Source of the DNA: a virus
DNA length: 58,602 nt
Reading direction: 5' to 3' (one strand)
IMG/VR virus record: IMGVR_UViG_3300030380_005307
Coordinates: 1-58,602 of that record
Made by a program: the position numbers and the translations under genes. Shown piece by piece: positions 1-6,813 of this stretch. Under the pieces are notes generated by a model. It did no database searches, was not told the DNA's origin, and was given only the letters and a program-made list of their open reading frames with translations. How positions within the stretch are numbered: position 1 is the stretch's first letter; each line of letters starts with the position of its first letter.

Positions 1-98
1 AAATCTTTGTCGGCTTTTTTCTTTGTTATTTTATGTGCTTCCCATAGCTCATTTACCCTTTTTTCAATATCATCCATGCTTACTTTGTCTTCATCTTT
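1..98. repeat. Terminal overlap, copy 1 (circular assembly)
   Basis: Bases 1-98 are identical to 58504-58601. The next pair (99 and 58602) differs, a versus g. Because groEL reads in frame across the join, this is best explained as the overlap of a circular or circularly permuted assembly. A true 98-base terminal repeat lying inside a gene is less likely. Confidence 0.85.
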
Positions 99-1115
99 AA
101 GGATGATCGTGCTGTCTTTTCCTACGATAACCTTTTTGGCTCTACCCAAATCTTTAAAAGTCATAAGGCTCAGATCATCACCGGTGCTTTCTGAAAAATA
201 AGTAGCACCTACCGAGAGAGCGATGTCATGCATCAGCTCATGACGTTTGTATCCAAAATTGGGAGGTATTATGGTACAAAGTTTCAGATTGTTCTTCATG
301 ACGTTGGCCGCCAACGTATTTGTTACGTTTTGGGAACACGGTGCTACTATTAATAATCTCTTGTTCTCAGCGATAATTGGCTTTAGAACATTCTCAATAG
401 ATAGGATATTATTAATCTCAGAGTCAGAAACTAACACATGCACGTCCTCAAGTATACACTCATCCTTCTTGTGATTGTTTATGAACAGGTGGCTTGAGTA
501 CCCCCGGTCAACCTTTATTCCTTGGGTGGTTTCAAAAGTGGTATCAGAATTTTGACTCTTCTCAACTGTTACGATCCCATTGTCTCCTACCTGGTTATAA
601 GTATCTGATATAATCTTACCTATGCCAGGATCATTGTTGGATGAGATTGTTGCAACATCTAACAATAAATCTTTAGTGACTGGAATAGATCTCTTTTTTA
701 ATTTACTAACTACTTTATCACACAAAGTTGCAAGCTCACGCAATATTTTGGTTTTATTGTCAGTTGGACCTATATGGTCAAATGCATATTTTACAAGAGC
801 CTCTGTTAATACAATCGCTGTAGTTGTACCATCACCAGCTTCTGAAGCTGTCCGATCTGCAGCCTCTTTCATCATCTGTACCGAGAGGTTCTCAACTGCA
901 TCCAAAAGCTGAATGCTTTTAGCTACCGTTACTCCATCTTTAGTAACTGTGATTCCGTGAGTGTGCTGGGGACTCTCAATTAACACAGTGTTACCCATTG
1001 GACCCAATGTGCTCTTTACAGCATCTGATAATTTTGTAATACCTGAAATAAGTTTTGATCTGGCATCTTTTCCAAAATGCAAATCTTTTGGCGAATATCC
1101 TCCCGAATTTTCCAT
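1..1115 (-). CDS. groEL: Chaperonin GroEL, N-terminal part (continues at 58602)
   Basis: This is the N-terminal two-thirds of a 60-kDa chaperonin subunit, which would form the double-ring ATP-driven folding chamber in the host cytoplasm. The start is the ATG at 1115-1113 (MENSGGYSPK...). The ATPase signatures are present: TKDG around residue 58 (Asp60) and GDGTTT around residue 94 (Asp95), equivalent to E. coli Asp52 and Asp87. The apical domain keeps RGYSSHLF but is otherwise divergent. Joined to 58014-58503, the gene encodes 534 residues, close to the usual 540-550. A Bacteroidota-type promoter lies just upstream (1141-1169). groES follows with a 4-base ATGA overlap, the reverse of the usual groES-groEL order. 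Identity is certain. The phage role, probably folding of capsid or tail proteins, is inferred. Confidence 0.95.
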   Translation of the reverse strand, partial: MENSGGYSPKDLHFGKDARSKLISGITKLSDAVKSTLGPMGNTVLIESPQHTHGITVTKDGVTVAKSIQLLDAVENLSVQMMKEAADRTASEAGDGTTTAIVLTEALVKYAFDHIGPTDNKTKILRELATLCDKVVSKLKKRSIPVTKDLLLDVATISSNNDPGIGKIISDTYNQVGDNGIVTVEKSQNSDTTFETTQGIKVDRGYSSHLFINNHKKDECILEDVHVLVSDSEINNILSIENVLKPIIAENKRLLIVAPCSQNVTNTLAANVMKNNLKLCTIIPPNFGYKRHELMHDIALSVGATYFSESTGDDLSLMTFKDLGRAKKVIVGKDSTIILKDEDKVSMDDIEKRVNELWEAHKITKKKADKD

Positions 1116-1140
1116 TTGATTTAATTTGATTTAATTATTA

Positions 1141-1169
1141 CAAATATATACAAAAGTGACGAGTGTCAA
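1141..1169 (-). promoter_or_regulatory. Bacteroidota-type promoter of groEL
   Basis: On the minus strand TTGAC (1169-1165) is followed after exactly 16 bases by TATATTTG (1148-1141). This matches the Bacteroidota sigma-A pattern (TTG near -33 and TAnnTTTG near -7). Transcription would start near 1136, giving a leader of about 20 bases before the groEL ATG. The -33 element overlaps one copy of a repeated TTGACAC motif, so a protein binding that motif could regulate this promoter. Confidence 0.6.
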
Positions 1170-1458
1170 TTTTTTTCCCCTATACTTATATATATTTTTT
1201 TTTATTTATTAGTAGTTTTCTTGAAGCTTACGCGAGGAATAATTAACATTTCTGACACATGTGTTGATTATCAATGATTTAGGTATTTAAAATTAACACA
1301 ATATCGTCACAATCCGTGTCAATAATGTTGGTTTTGATTAAATCTTACTTGTTAAATAGCCAAACTAACCAAAACAAAATAACAACACTAACGTAAAATA
1401 TCAAACTCTCCGATGTCATTACATAAATTTTTGACACAATGTGTCAACTTTTGACACA
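1164..1458. repeat. Cluster of TTGACACA repeats, possible operators or iterons
   Basis: This 395-base intergenic region (1116-1510) holds no gene but carries repeated TTGACACA or its complement. Exact copies lie at 1431-1438, 1440-1447 (inverted) and 1451-1458. Near copies lie at 1164-1169, 1253-1267 (a near-palindrome around ACACATGTGT) and 1317-1322. Further copies lie at 1970-1976, 2217-2224 and 11033-11040, all outside genes. This looks like binding sites for a phage repressor or replication initiator. The protein is not identified. Confidence 0.5.
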
Positions 1459-1484
1459 AAAAAAGGCTACCCTAAAGTAGCCTT
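1458..1484 (-). terminator. Intrinsic terminator after the 71-aa gene
   Basis: On the minus strand AAGGCTAC (1484-1477), a six-base loop and GTAGCCTT (1470-1463) form a perfect 8-bp stem that runs into a T tract (1464-1458). It lies just downstream of the 1511-1726 gene and should stop transcription before the repeat cluster and groEL promoter. Confidence 0.7.
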
Positions 1485-1510
1485 CCCACAATGAATAATT
1501 AACCAACAAA

Positions 1511-1726
1511 TCAAAAATTATCCAACAAACTCTTTCGCATTTCTGCCCTCCTTATTCCATCAGCTATCTTACTAACCTCACGATCCCTATCAATCGCCCT
1601 CTTAATGTCAGCCATCTGCTGTATTCCATTCATACTATTAGGCCGACCGTTGATCAACCTACCATCCTTTACGTACAACCCGTCTACCATGTCACTAATT
1701 GTACTGTTCTTATTCATATGTGCCAT
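1511..1726 (-). CDS. Small hypothetical protein (71 aa)
   Basis: Not recognised. It is a soluble, charged protein of 71 residues rich in Asp, Arg and Lys, with motifs YVKDGRLINGRP and IKRAIDRDREVSKIADGI suggesting a helical C-terminus. A second ATG three codons in (1717) is an equally likely start, with AGGA about 11 bases before it. It is a single gene between a candidate promoter (1869-1876) and a clear terminator (1458-1484), transcribed away from the early operon. A small regulator is possible, but nothing in the sequence proves it. Confidence 0.55.
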   Translation of the reverse strand: MAHMNKNSTISDMVDGLYVKDGRLINGRPNSMNGIQQMADIKRAIDRDREVSKIADGIRRAEMRKSLLDNF

Positions 1727-2270
1727 ATCCTTTAATTTTTATCGATATTAATCCTATATATATTATTAATTCACTCCAATTATGATCCTTATCCCTAGAA
1801 TAGTAGGACCAACCCAATGCAAACCCTACTCGTAATCTATTATACAACTCTAAAGTATAAGACATTATCAAAGATACAAATTTATTAGATACATAGAAGC
1901 TTTGTATTATACTATACTATACGCGCGCTGGCCGTCAAAGCAAACGCATTTTTTTTGACTGGGGTGGGGTGACACATGATCGGTGCATTGCAGATTTTTT
2001 GCCGTTTTGTCTGACTGACTATCAGGTACTTACAAGGTCGTCAACTGGGGAGCATCCTTGGTGATCCGTATTTTGTTTGACGTTTCGCAAAAATAATCCT
2101 CTTTGAGGAACGCTCACTGCGTTCGCTTAATACCCCAAAAGAGCAATTTAAAACCTAATTAAAGTAGATAATCCAGTCCGGGATCCAGCCCGACCACCAC
2201 AAGATCCCGGTCAGATTTGACACAAAACAACATTTCAAACATTTGATCAAACAAATCAATGTAAATCTCA
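1727..2270. other. Gene-free control region, candidate origin
   Basis: No convincing gene is seen in more than 500 bases between divergent units. It contains a run of overlapping ATACT repeats next to cgcgcgc (about 1910-1926), several T tracts, a small hairpin GAACGC-TCACT-GCGTTC near 2110, and a perfect 8-bp inverted repeat CCGGGATC (2178-2185) / GATCCCGG (2203-2210) with a 17-base loop. It also holds two copies of the TTGACAC motif. Position at the main transcription divergence, together with the structure, suggests an origin of replication, packaging site or control region. Which one cannot be told from sequence. Confidence 0.4.
1869..1876 (-). promoter_or_regulatory. Candidate -7 element for the 71-aa gene
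   Basis: TATCTTTG on the minus strand is a perfect TAnnTTTG match and is identical to the -7 element at 37837-37830. No TTG is seen at the expected distance upstream, so the -33 part is weak. Transcription would start near 1863, about 135 bases before the small gene. Confidence 0.35.
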
Positions 2271-2303
2271 TTAGTTATTTATATAAATTCTATGTATATT
2301 TAC
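2271..2303 (+). promoter_or_regulatory. Candidate promoter of the early operon
   Basis: TTAG at 2271 and TATATTTA at 2296-2303 resemble the -33 and -7 elements of Bacteroidota promoters. The predicted transcript start near 2308 lies after the first in-frame ATGs at 2292 and 2307. This favours the later start at 2385 for the first gene and puts a perfect hairpin in its leader. Confidence 0.4.
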
Positions 2304-2337
2304 ATCATGAGAGACAAACAACATACTGAAATCAAAC

Positions 2338-2364
2338 GTAACTCACTCACTCTCAGTGAGTTAC
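2338..2364 (+). promoter_or_regulatory. Leader hairpin of the first early gene
   Basis: GTAACTCACT (2338-2347) and AGTGAGTTAC (2355-2364) form a perfect 10-bp stem with a 7-base loop. It ends exactly 20 bases before the ATG at 2385. The same spacing separates structured elements from the start codon in four downstream leaders. Confidence 0.7.
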
Positions 2365-2384
2365 CTAACTTAAACCCTATTAAA

Positions 2385-2879
2385 ATGAAAAATTCAACAA
2401 CAACAACAGGTTATCACTTCACCTACAAAAAATACGATGTACAGATTACTCGGCTTTTCTGGGGGGGGAACAAAGAAGGTGATTGGGCAGTCGATGTCTT
2501 CAGACCAAATGGTTATAGATTATCGAGTAAATGTTTAGCTACTACTGATGACTGCGAGTCGTTTGCCAAAGATCAGGTAGAAGATCACATCAATTCAATG
2601 ATTGATCCGGATATGATCGATTCAATCGTTTGGTATGGACTTAATTACAATCCTAACTTTATCGATGAATGTTGGTCAGATGATCCATCCTTAGCTAATC
2701 ATTTAAAAGACAAGTTTGCGATGTGTCATGAAGGAACTGATGAATTGAAAGGATGGGTAAAGATAAGGTTGTCATATGGAGTCTTCACAAGATTCTTAAC
2801 CATGTTGGACAATGGTAACAGAGAGAAGTTATACAAATACATTCTTGAGAGATATAGCCACAGAAAAGGATGGTTATAA
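2385..2879 (+). CDS. Hypothetical early protein (164 aa)
   Basis: Not recognised. A soluble, acidic protein of 164 residues rich in Trp, Tyr and Asp, without a signal peptide or membrane segment. The reading frame is open from 2292, but the start is placed at 2385 for three reasons. This ATG follows an A-rich stretch typical of the neighbouring genes. The promoter would initiate transcription downstream of the first two ATGs. A leader hairpin ends 20 bases upstream, as in other early genes. It heads the early region, where host take-over proteins are expected. Confidence 0.65.
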   Translation: MKNSTTTTGYHFTYKKYDVQITRLFWGGNKEGDWAVDVFRPNGYRLSSKCLATTDDCESFAKDQVEDHINSMIDPDMIDSIVWYGLNYNPNFIDECWSDDPSLANHLKDKFAMCHEGTDELKGWVKIRLSYGVFTRFLTMLDNGNREKLYKYILERYSHRKGWL

Positions 2880-2884
2880 TCAAT

Positions 2885-2939
2885 TGCCTAATTGGATGTA
2901 CCGGGGTTCGATTCCCCGGTAGGCATCGACAATAATGTC
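2885..2939 (+). ncRNA. Structured leader A with tRNA T-arm mimic
   Basis: The outer strand TGCC(TA) at 2885-2890 pairs with (TA)GGCA at 2920-2925. Inside, after a short linker containing ATTGGAT, TACCGGGG and CCCCGGTA form an 8-bp stem closed by TTCGATT, exactly a canonical tRNA T-loop (2907-2913). A weak second hairpin GACA-ATAA-TGTC (2928-2939) ends 21 bases before the ATG of the ardC-like gene. This resembles a tRNA acceptor/T-arm minihelix without D or anticodon arms. It could be an RNase P or RNase Z processing signal, a stability element or part of a ribozyme. The function is not known. Confidence 0.6.
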
Positions 2940-2960
2940 AAACAACAAACAACAAAAATT

Positions 2961-3908
2961 ATGAATAATCAAGACAAAATTTTCAAACAAGTAAACGACA
3001 TCGTTTTAGAGGGGCTAAAGCGAGATGGGATGAAATGGTTCATGCCATGGAAACCGGGTGAAGAGTTTCAACCTATGAATCACTCCTCCAAAACCTATTA
3101 CAAAGGGTTCAATGTGTTCATGCTCAATGCAGTCATGACCTATGAAAGATATGAGTTTAACCAATGGTTGACCTACAAGCAATGCAAAGCTAATGGTGGT
3201 CAGGTTAATAAAGGTGAGAAATCAACCCAGATATACTTTTGGAAGATCGGATACTTTGATCAAAAGACTGAGAAATACCTATCTGATAAAGAGATCAAGA
3301 AAGCTAATCTATCAGAAAAGATTGTGGTTGATGGTACAACACAAAACCGATACAAAAAGACATTCTCAGTCAGATATTACAATGTGTTCAATGTCGCCCA
3401 ATGTGATGGCATTGATCCAATTGTATTTGATCAGTCTGAGATCACAAAGGCAAACGAACCAATCAAGGTTGCTGATGATCTTGCAAAAAGCTATGTTGAC
3501 CGGGATGGTAAGTTAAGACTCGAACACCTACAAGATCGTGCATTTTACAATGTCAACAGAGACATGGTCAATATGCCTAAACTTGAATCGTTTGTAGACT
3601 CTGATTCGTACTACAAAGTACTTTTCCATGAGTTAGCCCATTCAACTGGACACAAGGATCGAATGGATCGTAAAAGTCTTACAGAAGTATCCAATTGGGG
3701 TGATAACACCTATGCCAAGGAGGAACTGGTCGCTGAGATTTCAGCGATGTACATCTCAGGGATGTTGGGGCTTGATCCGAAAGACTGTGATCAGAATAGT
3801 GTGGCCTACATCAAGGGATGGTGTAAGCATCTATCTGATAAGCCAAAGGAATGCTTGTATGCGATGCAACAAGCGACAAAGGTTGTTGCCTACATCCAAG
3901 GTAACTAA
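2961..3908 (+). CDS. ardC: ArdC-like antirestriction protein
   Basis: Resembles ArdC/DUF1738 antirestriction proteins, which protect incoming DNA from host restriction. The N-terminal half (about 1-150) has the ssDNA-binding-type pattern with KWFMPWKPG, YYKGFNVFML and NQWLTYKQCKANGGQVNKGEK. The C-terminal half carries a zinc-metalloprotease motif FHELAHSTGH (His223, Glu224, His227) followed by KEELVAEI near 254, the usual third ligand region. At 315 residues it has the normal family length. The start is the ATG at 2961 (MNNQDKIFKQ), 21 bases after leader A. The upstream in-frame codons run through that RNA structure and are unlikely to be translated. Placement among the first early genes fits a protein needed soon after DNA entry. 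Confidence 0.85.
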   Translation: MNNQDKIFKQVNDIVLEGLKRDGMKWFMPWKPGEEFQPMNHSSKTYYKGFNVFMLNAVMTYERYEFNQWLTYKQCKANGGQVNKGEKSTQIYFWKIGYFDQKTEKYLSDKEIKKANLSEKIVVDGTTQNRYKKTFSVRYYNVFNVAQCDGIDPIVFDQSEITKANEPIKVADDLAKSYVDRDGKLRLEHLQDRAFYNVNRDMVNMPKLESFVDSDSYYKVLFHELAHSTGHKDRMDRKSLTEVSNWGDNTYAKEELVAEISAMYISGMLGLDPKDCDQNSVAYIKGWCKHLSDKPKECLYAMQQATKVVAYIQGN

Positions 3909-3913
3909 TCAAC

Positions 3914-3969
3914 TCCGGGATTGGATCATGGAGGGGATCGTTTCCCCTCCCCGGATCGACAATATTGTC
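3914..3969 (+). ncRNA. Structured leader B
   Basis: Same plan as leader A. The outer stem is TCCGG (3914-3918) with CCGGA (3951-3955). A linker again contains ATTGGAT. The inner 7-bp stem is GGAGGGG/CCCCTCC with a 7-base loop ATCGTTT, close to but not a canonical T-loop. It is followed by the perfect palindrome GACAATATTGTC (3958-3969), which ends 20 bases before the ATG at 3990. Confidence 0.55.
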
Positions 3970-3989
3970 ATTAACTAACAACAATAATT

Positions 3990-4385
3990 ATGTTAAAATC
4001 AGTATCATTTAAAAACTTGCCGAACAAATGCAAGTGTGGTATGTGGAACGTTGACCCAAAGGATTATGATGTATCGAAGTATGTCGGTATTCGTGTGGTT
4101 GATATTCCTAAATGCCGATCAGCAAAGAAGTTCAATTCTTTAGGGATCGGAGTAGCTTGTTTCGATGGGATCGAGTATCAAGGGTTTGGAGTCAAACACT
4201 ATGTTGACTATCACCGAGGGTTTGGTGATAGCAATGGATGTTCTATGACAACTGGATTTGAGGATGGAACAATGGCTGATCTTCTTGACCATGTAACTTG
4301 TGGAAGTGAAGTTTATCTTCATTGGGAATATTTAAAGGGTCATCCTAAAGCGTATGATTGCGAATGTAAAACCGAGAAATCATGA
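3990..4385 (+). CDS. Hypothetical Cys-containing early protein (131 aa)
   Basis: Not recognised. It is a 131-residue soluble protein with CKCGM near residue 14 and further Cys pairs near the C-terminus (CECKTEKS). These could bind a metal, although no standard zinc-finger spacing is seen. Gly-rich patches such as GFGVKHYVDYHRGFGDSNG suggest a beta-rich fold. It follows structured leader B by 20 bases and overlaps the next gene by ATGA, implying translational coupling. Confidence 0.7.
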   Translation: MLKSVSFKNLPNKCKCGMWNVDPKDYDVSKYVGIRVVDIPKCRSAKKFNSLGIGVACFDGIEYQGFGVKHYVDYHRGFGDSNGCSMTTGFEDGTMADLLDHVTCGSEVYLHWEYLKGHPKAYDCECKTEKS

Positions 4386-4630
4386 AACAAAGACTATTAA
4401 AATTTATTTGGAACGCCTTGTCTAAAATGGACAAGGGAAGGAAATGGGATTATGAATCAGCACCATATTGTGGTCATCATCATCAGGGATTTGAAAACAA
4501 GTACATCTCTGAAAGCTATCACGAAGGTGAAGGTGGAGGATTCTCAAAAGTCTCATTGTTGGGTTACATCATTGAGATGGACAATGTGTACCAGTCAGGT
4601 ACAATGTATTATTTAGTTAAAAAGATGTAA
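4382..4630 (+). CDS. Hypothetical early protein (82 aa)
   Basis: Not recognised. An 82-residue protein with a basic N-terminus and a His-rich stretch PYCGHHHQGFENKY, without membrane segments. Its ATG overlaps the stop of the preceding gene (ATGA), so the two are probably co-translated. The hammerhead ribozyme lies immediately downstream, so this gene would form the 3' end of the upstream cleavage product. Confidence 0.65.
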   Translation: MKQRLLKFIWNALSKMDKGRKWDYESAPYCGHHHQGFENKYISESYHEGEGGGFSKVSLLGYIIEMDNVYQSGTMYYLVKKM

Positions 4631-4638
4631 CCGATGTC

Positions 4639-4658
4639 AGGGAGGGTTACACCTCCCT
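4639..4658 (+). other. Hairpin upstream of the hammerhead ribozyme
   Basis: AGGGAGG (4639-4645) and CCTCCCT (4652-4658) form a 7-bp stem with loop GTTACA. It occupies the place of the GC-rich first hairpin of leaders A, B and D and shares one base with hammerhead stem III. After self-cleavage it would sit close to the 3' end of the upstream mRNA and could protect it from 3' exonucleases. Confidence 0.6.
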
Positions 4659-4708
4659 CTGTCGATAGGTGTGTGCCTATCCTGATGAGATCAAAAGATC
4701 GAAACGGA
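4658..4708 (+). ncRNA. Type III hammerhead ribozyme
   Basis: All conserved parts are present in order. Stem III 5' strand (4658-4662) leads into cleavage triplet GTC (4661-4663). Stem I is GATAGG/CCTATC (4664-4669, 4676-4681) with loop TGTGTG. Core CTGATGA is at 4682-4688. Stem II is GATC/GATC (4689-4692, 4697-4700) with loop AAAA. GAA is at 4701-4703, then A4704 pairs with T4662 and stem III closes with 5 bp including one G-T. Cleavage after C4663 would leave a 66-base leader on the next gene. Its end lies 21 bases from the ATG at 4730. Hammerheads are known in phages. Activity here is predicted from the complete consensus. Confidence 0.88.
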
Positions 4709-4729
4709 TTATTAACTAACAACAAAATT

Positions 4730-5035
4730 ATGTTACATTCAAAATTTAACACATCGTTTGATCTGACTGAACGTTCAGTTACGATCCACATTACTTACCG
4801 AGTCAATGGTGAGAATCACTACTTATCACCTTGGTTTTTATTTGATGATCAAGGTAAGCTAATAATTGATGACAATCGAGTACTAAAGGATTGTTTTAAG
4901 TACATAGCAAGACATATTAAAACTACCATGTCAAAACTCCAACAATATTTAGAGAAAGGATATCAAGAGTATCAAGAGGAGTGGCTAATGAATTATGACC
5001 ATTTAGAAACCATCAAACAAACATTAAACGATTAA
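4730..5035 (+). CDS. Hypothetical early protein (101 aa)
   Basis: Not recognised. The frame is open from 4634, but those codons span the hammerhead, so the start is set at the ATG at 4730 (MLHSKFNTSF), preceded by an A-rich stretch like its neighbours. The 101-residue product looks soluble, with a beta-rich N-terminal half (SVTIHITYRVNGENHYL) and a helical C-terminus. The hammerhead suggests its message is separated from upstream genes after transcription. Confidence 0.7.
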   Translation: MLHSKFNTSFDLTERSVTIHITYRVNGENHYLSPWFLFDDQGKLIIDDNRVLKDCFKYIARHIKTTMSKLQQYLEKGYQEYQEEWLMNYDHLETIKQTLND

Positions 5036-5039
5036 GATT

Positions 5040-5306
5040 ATGTCACACAAAATTTTTCATGGCTCTCTTCAAAAACGAGAGCAAAGGGAACTGGCGAATT
5101 GGAAGAAAGATTTGCCAAGTATAGTCAGAGAATTTATGGCTACCAATCCATCAGAGGATGCGATTGAGGACTTTTATACCACAAAGGTAATGCGATATAC
5201 CAAAGATAGTATAGAAGAGATTCTAAAGGATGATTTAAATAACATTGAGACTACTGTGGAAATAGTAAACCATTTCGGTAGTTTCTTCAAACCTAACAAC
5301 AAATAA
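5040..5306 (+). CDS. Hypothetical early protein (88 aa)
   Basis: Not recognised. It is 88 residues, charged and predicted mostly helical (SIVREFMATNPSEDAIEDFYTTKVMRYTKDSIEEIL), without membrane segments or Cys. It starts five bases after the previous stop, within the same transcript downstream of the hammerhead. Confidence 0.65.
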   Translation: MSHKIFHGSLQKREQRELANWKKDLPSIVREFMATNPSEDAIEDFYTTKVMRYTKDSIEEILKDDLNNIETTVEIVNHFGSFFKPNNK

Positions 5307-5316
5307 ACCAAACAAA

Positions 5317-5514
5317 ATGACAATAAAAGAATTAAAAGATGTTTTGAAAACTTACAACGACAATGATGTTGTTGTAGTAGAAGTACATGATACAATCCTT
5401 TATGAGGATTTGTATGAATTTGACATTGATTCCATAAAGATGGACAAGAATAGAAAAGAGATAAGGATTTGTCCAAAAAACCATAAAGAAGAAGTTAACT
5501 TAAACCAACAATAA
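5317..5514 (+). CDS. Small protein, MTIKELKDVL type (65 aa)
   Basis: The opening MTIKELKDVLKTYNDNDVVVVE resembles a small domain frequent in phages and mobile elements (MTVKELIEKLSKFPDD...), whose function is unknown. The rest is acidic, and the C-terminus is Lys/Asn-rich. Only the N-terminal similarity is recognisable. It is part of a close-packed series whose starts follow A-rich spacers. Confidence 0.6.
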   Translation: MTIKELKDVLKTYNDNDVVVVEVHDTILYEDLYEFDIDSIKMDKNRKEIRICPKNHKEEVNLNQQ

Positions 5515-5515
5515 A

Positions 5516-5713
5516 ATGAAAGAGCAAAGAGTGTATATGATAGACACAACATTTGATGATTTGGATATTCCAAAGTTTGATGATAAAAGAACAGACAAAA
5601 TTTTTATGGAAATATCTGAACAACAAGGCAATGTATATTCTTTAGGAGGATTTACAAAGGCATTTAATAGAGGAGAAATAAACTCGAACACCGATATAAT
5701 AAGAATAATTTAA
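5516..5713 (+). CDS. Hypothetical early protein (65 aa)
   Basis: Not recognised. An acidic protein of 65 residues with TTFDDLDIPKFDDKRTDKIF near the N-terminus. Its start lies one base after the previous stop, in the usual TAAAATGA context. No membrane segment, Cys or known motif is seen. Confidence 0.6.
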   Translation: MKEQRVYMIDTTFDDLDIPKFDDKRTDKIFMEISEQQGNVYSLGGFTKAFNRGEINSNTDIIRII

Positions 5714-5724
5714 AAACCAATAAA

Positions 5725-5898
5725 ATGAAAGACAAGAAAACCTTTAGTTTTTATGTTCCTTGTAGTATGATGTATTACATAGAAGCAAAAAACGAAAAAG
5801 AAGCAAGACAAATTTTAATAGATCAAGGAGGGATTTCTATTCAAGGGGATTTACTAATTGATAAATCAGATTATTTAGAAGCTGAAATATATAATTAA
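5725..5898 (+). CDS. Hypothetical early protein (57 aa)
   Basis: Begins MKDKKTFSFYVPCSMMYYIE in the same TAAAATGA start context as its neighbours. The pattern of a short beta strand, then AKNEKEARQIL, then another strand resembles the small alpha/beta proteins common in phage early regions. It fits the gap between two close-packed genes exactly, which supports it as real. Confidence 0.6.
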   Translation: MKDKKTFSFYVPCSMMYYIEAKNEKEARQILIDQGGISIQGDLLIDKSDYLEAEIYN

Positions 5899-5913
5899 TT
5901 TAAAACCAATAAA

Positions 5914-6087
5914 ATGAAAGAATTAAATATTTGTTTACGTTGTGATCATTTATCTGAAGATGTATATGAAGATGAAACATTTGATATAGATGATTACCAC
6001 AGAATACAATGCCCAAAATGTTATAGTAGTGAATACTACCTTGCAACAGAGGTAGAAGAATTTATACATAAACTTAAATTAAAATAA
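5914..6087 (+). CDS. Small zinc-ribbon-like protein (57 aa)
   Basis: A 57-residue product with CLRC near residue 7 and CPKC near residue 35, two Cys-x-x-Cys knuckles arranged as in small zinc ribbons. Its middle is acidic (EDVYEDETFDIDDYH). A zinc-bound fold that contacts nucleic acid or protein is inferred from the four cysteines. No specific family is recognised. Confidence 0.6.
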   Translation: MKELNICLRCDHLSEDVYEDETFDIDDYHRIQCPKCYSSEYYLATEVEEFIHKLKLK

Positions 6088-6088
6088 A

Positions 6089-6397
6089 ATGAGAATGATA
6101 GATTTAGATAAAGAAAAAGTTGAAGGAGGATGTCTTTATTGGACTGCTTTAGATGTAGCATATAAAGTAGAACATTGGGTAGAAATGCCTTCTGATGTTC
6201 AAGAAGTTTATCAAATAATCGATGAACACACAGAAGAACACCGAGAATATTTACAAGGATTAATGCAAGATGCTATTGAGGAAAATCACGAAACCATATG
6301 CGATAAAATTAATGAATGCCTTTGGGATTATATGATTGAAAATAAAACAGAAATAATCCAAACGCTTATTGAAAATAAATATTTAAAACTAAAATAA
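6089..6397 (+). CDS. Hypothetical helical early protein (102 aa)
   Basis: Not recognised. It is 102 residues, strongly acidic and predicted mostly helical (DVQEVYQIIDEHTEEHREYLQGLMQDAIEENHET). A small acidic protein could be an inhibitor or DNA mimic, but nothing specific supports this. It starts two bases after the previous stop. Confidence 0.65.
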   Translation: MRMIDLDKEKVEGGCLYWTALDVAYKVEHWVEMPSDVQEVYQIIDEHTEEHREYLQGLMQDAIEENHETICDKINECLWDYMIENKTEIIQTLIENKYLKLK

Positions 6398-6398
6398 A

Positions 6399-6644
6399 AT
6401 GAAAATAATAACAAACACAAAAGTCATTGAAAAAGCTATCTCCTATGATGGGGATAGCTATATGGTATGGGAGTATACCAATGACAACAAGAACAAAGAG
6501 ATAGCCATCATGGATGATACCGGATATGATGTAAGCCTAAAGACCAAAGTACTGGAGGATGGTAAAGTAAAATCAGAAGTACATTTACTTTGTCCAGACC
6601 CGGAGGAGTACATACATGAACAATTTATAAACTTTAAAAATTAA
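6399..6644 (+). CDS. Hypothetical early protein (81 aa)
   Basis: Not recognised. An 81-residue soluble protein with alternating charged and hydrophobic stretches consistent with a small beta sheet (SYMVWEYTNDNKNKEIAIM). It starts two bases after the previous stop in the same A-rich context. Confidence 0.62.
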   Translation: MKIITNTKVIEKAISYDGDSYMVWEYTNDNKNKEIAIMDDTGYDVSLKTKVLEDGKVKSEVHLLCPDPEEYIHEQFINFKN

Positions 6645-6649
6645 ATAAA

Positions 6650-6808
6650 ATGAAAAAAAGATTTACAACAGAATTGGGAATATTTTTAAATGAATATGCA
6701 AAAAATAATTTTGACTGTGATGGTTATGACCAATTACCTGAAAACACAAAAATGTGGATTAGAAATGATATAGTTAATAAAATGGACGAATTATTAAATT
6801 TAAATTAA
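6650..6808 (+). CDS. Hypothetical early protein (52 aa)
   Basis: Begins MKKRFTTELGIFLNEYAKNN. It is charged and likely helical. The start lies five bases after the previous stop and the next gene starts five bases after this one ends. Spacing and start context match the other small genes. Confidence 0.55.
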   Translation: MKKRFTTELGIFLNEYAKNNFDCDGYDQLPENTKMWIRNDIVNKMDELLNLN

Positions 6809-6813
6809 AAAAA

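Noticed and set aside
2885-2925. Possible tRNA gene at leader A (and at leader D)
   Set aside because: The T-loop is canonical, but no anticodon arm, D arm or 7-bp acceptor strand lies 60-70 bases upstream. Only a minihelix can be formed.
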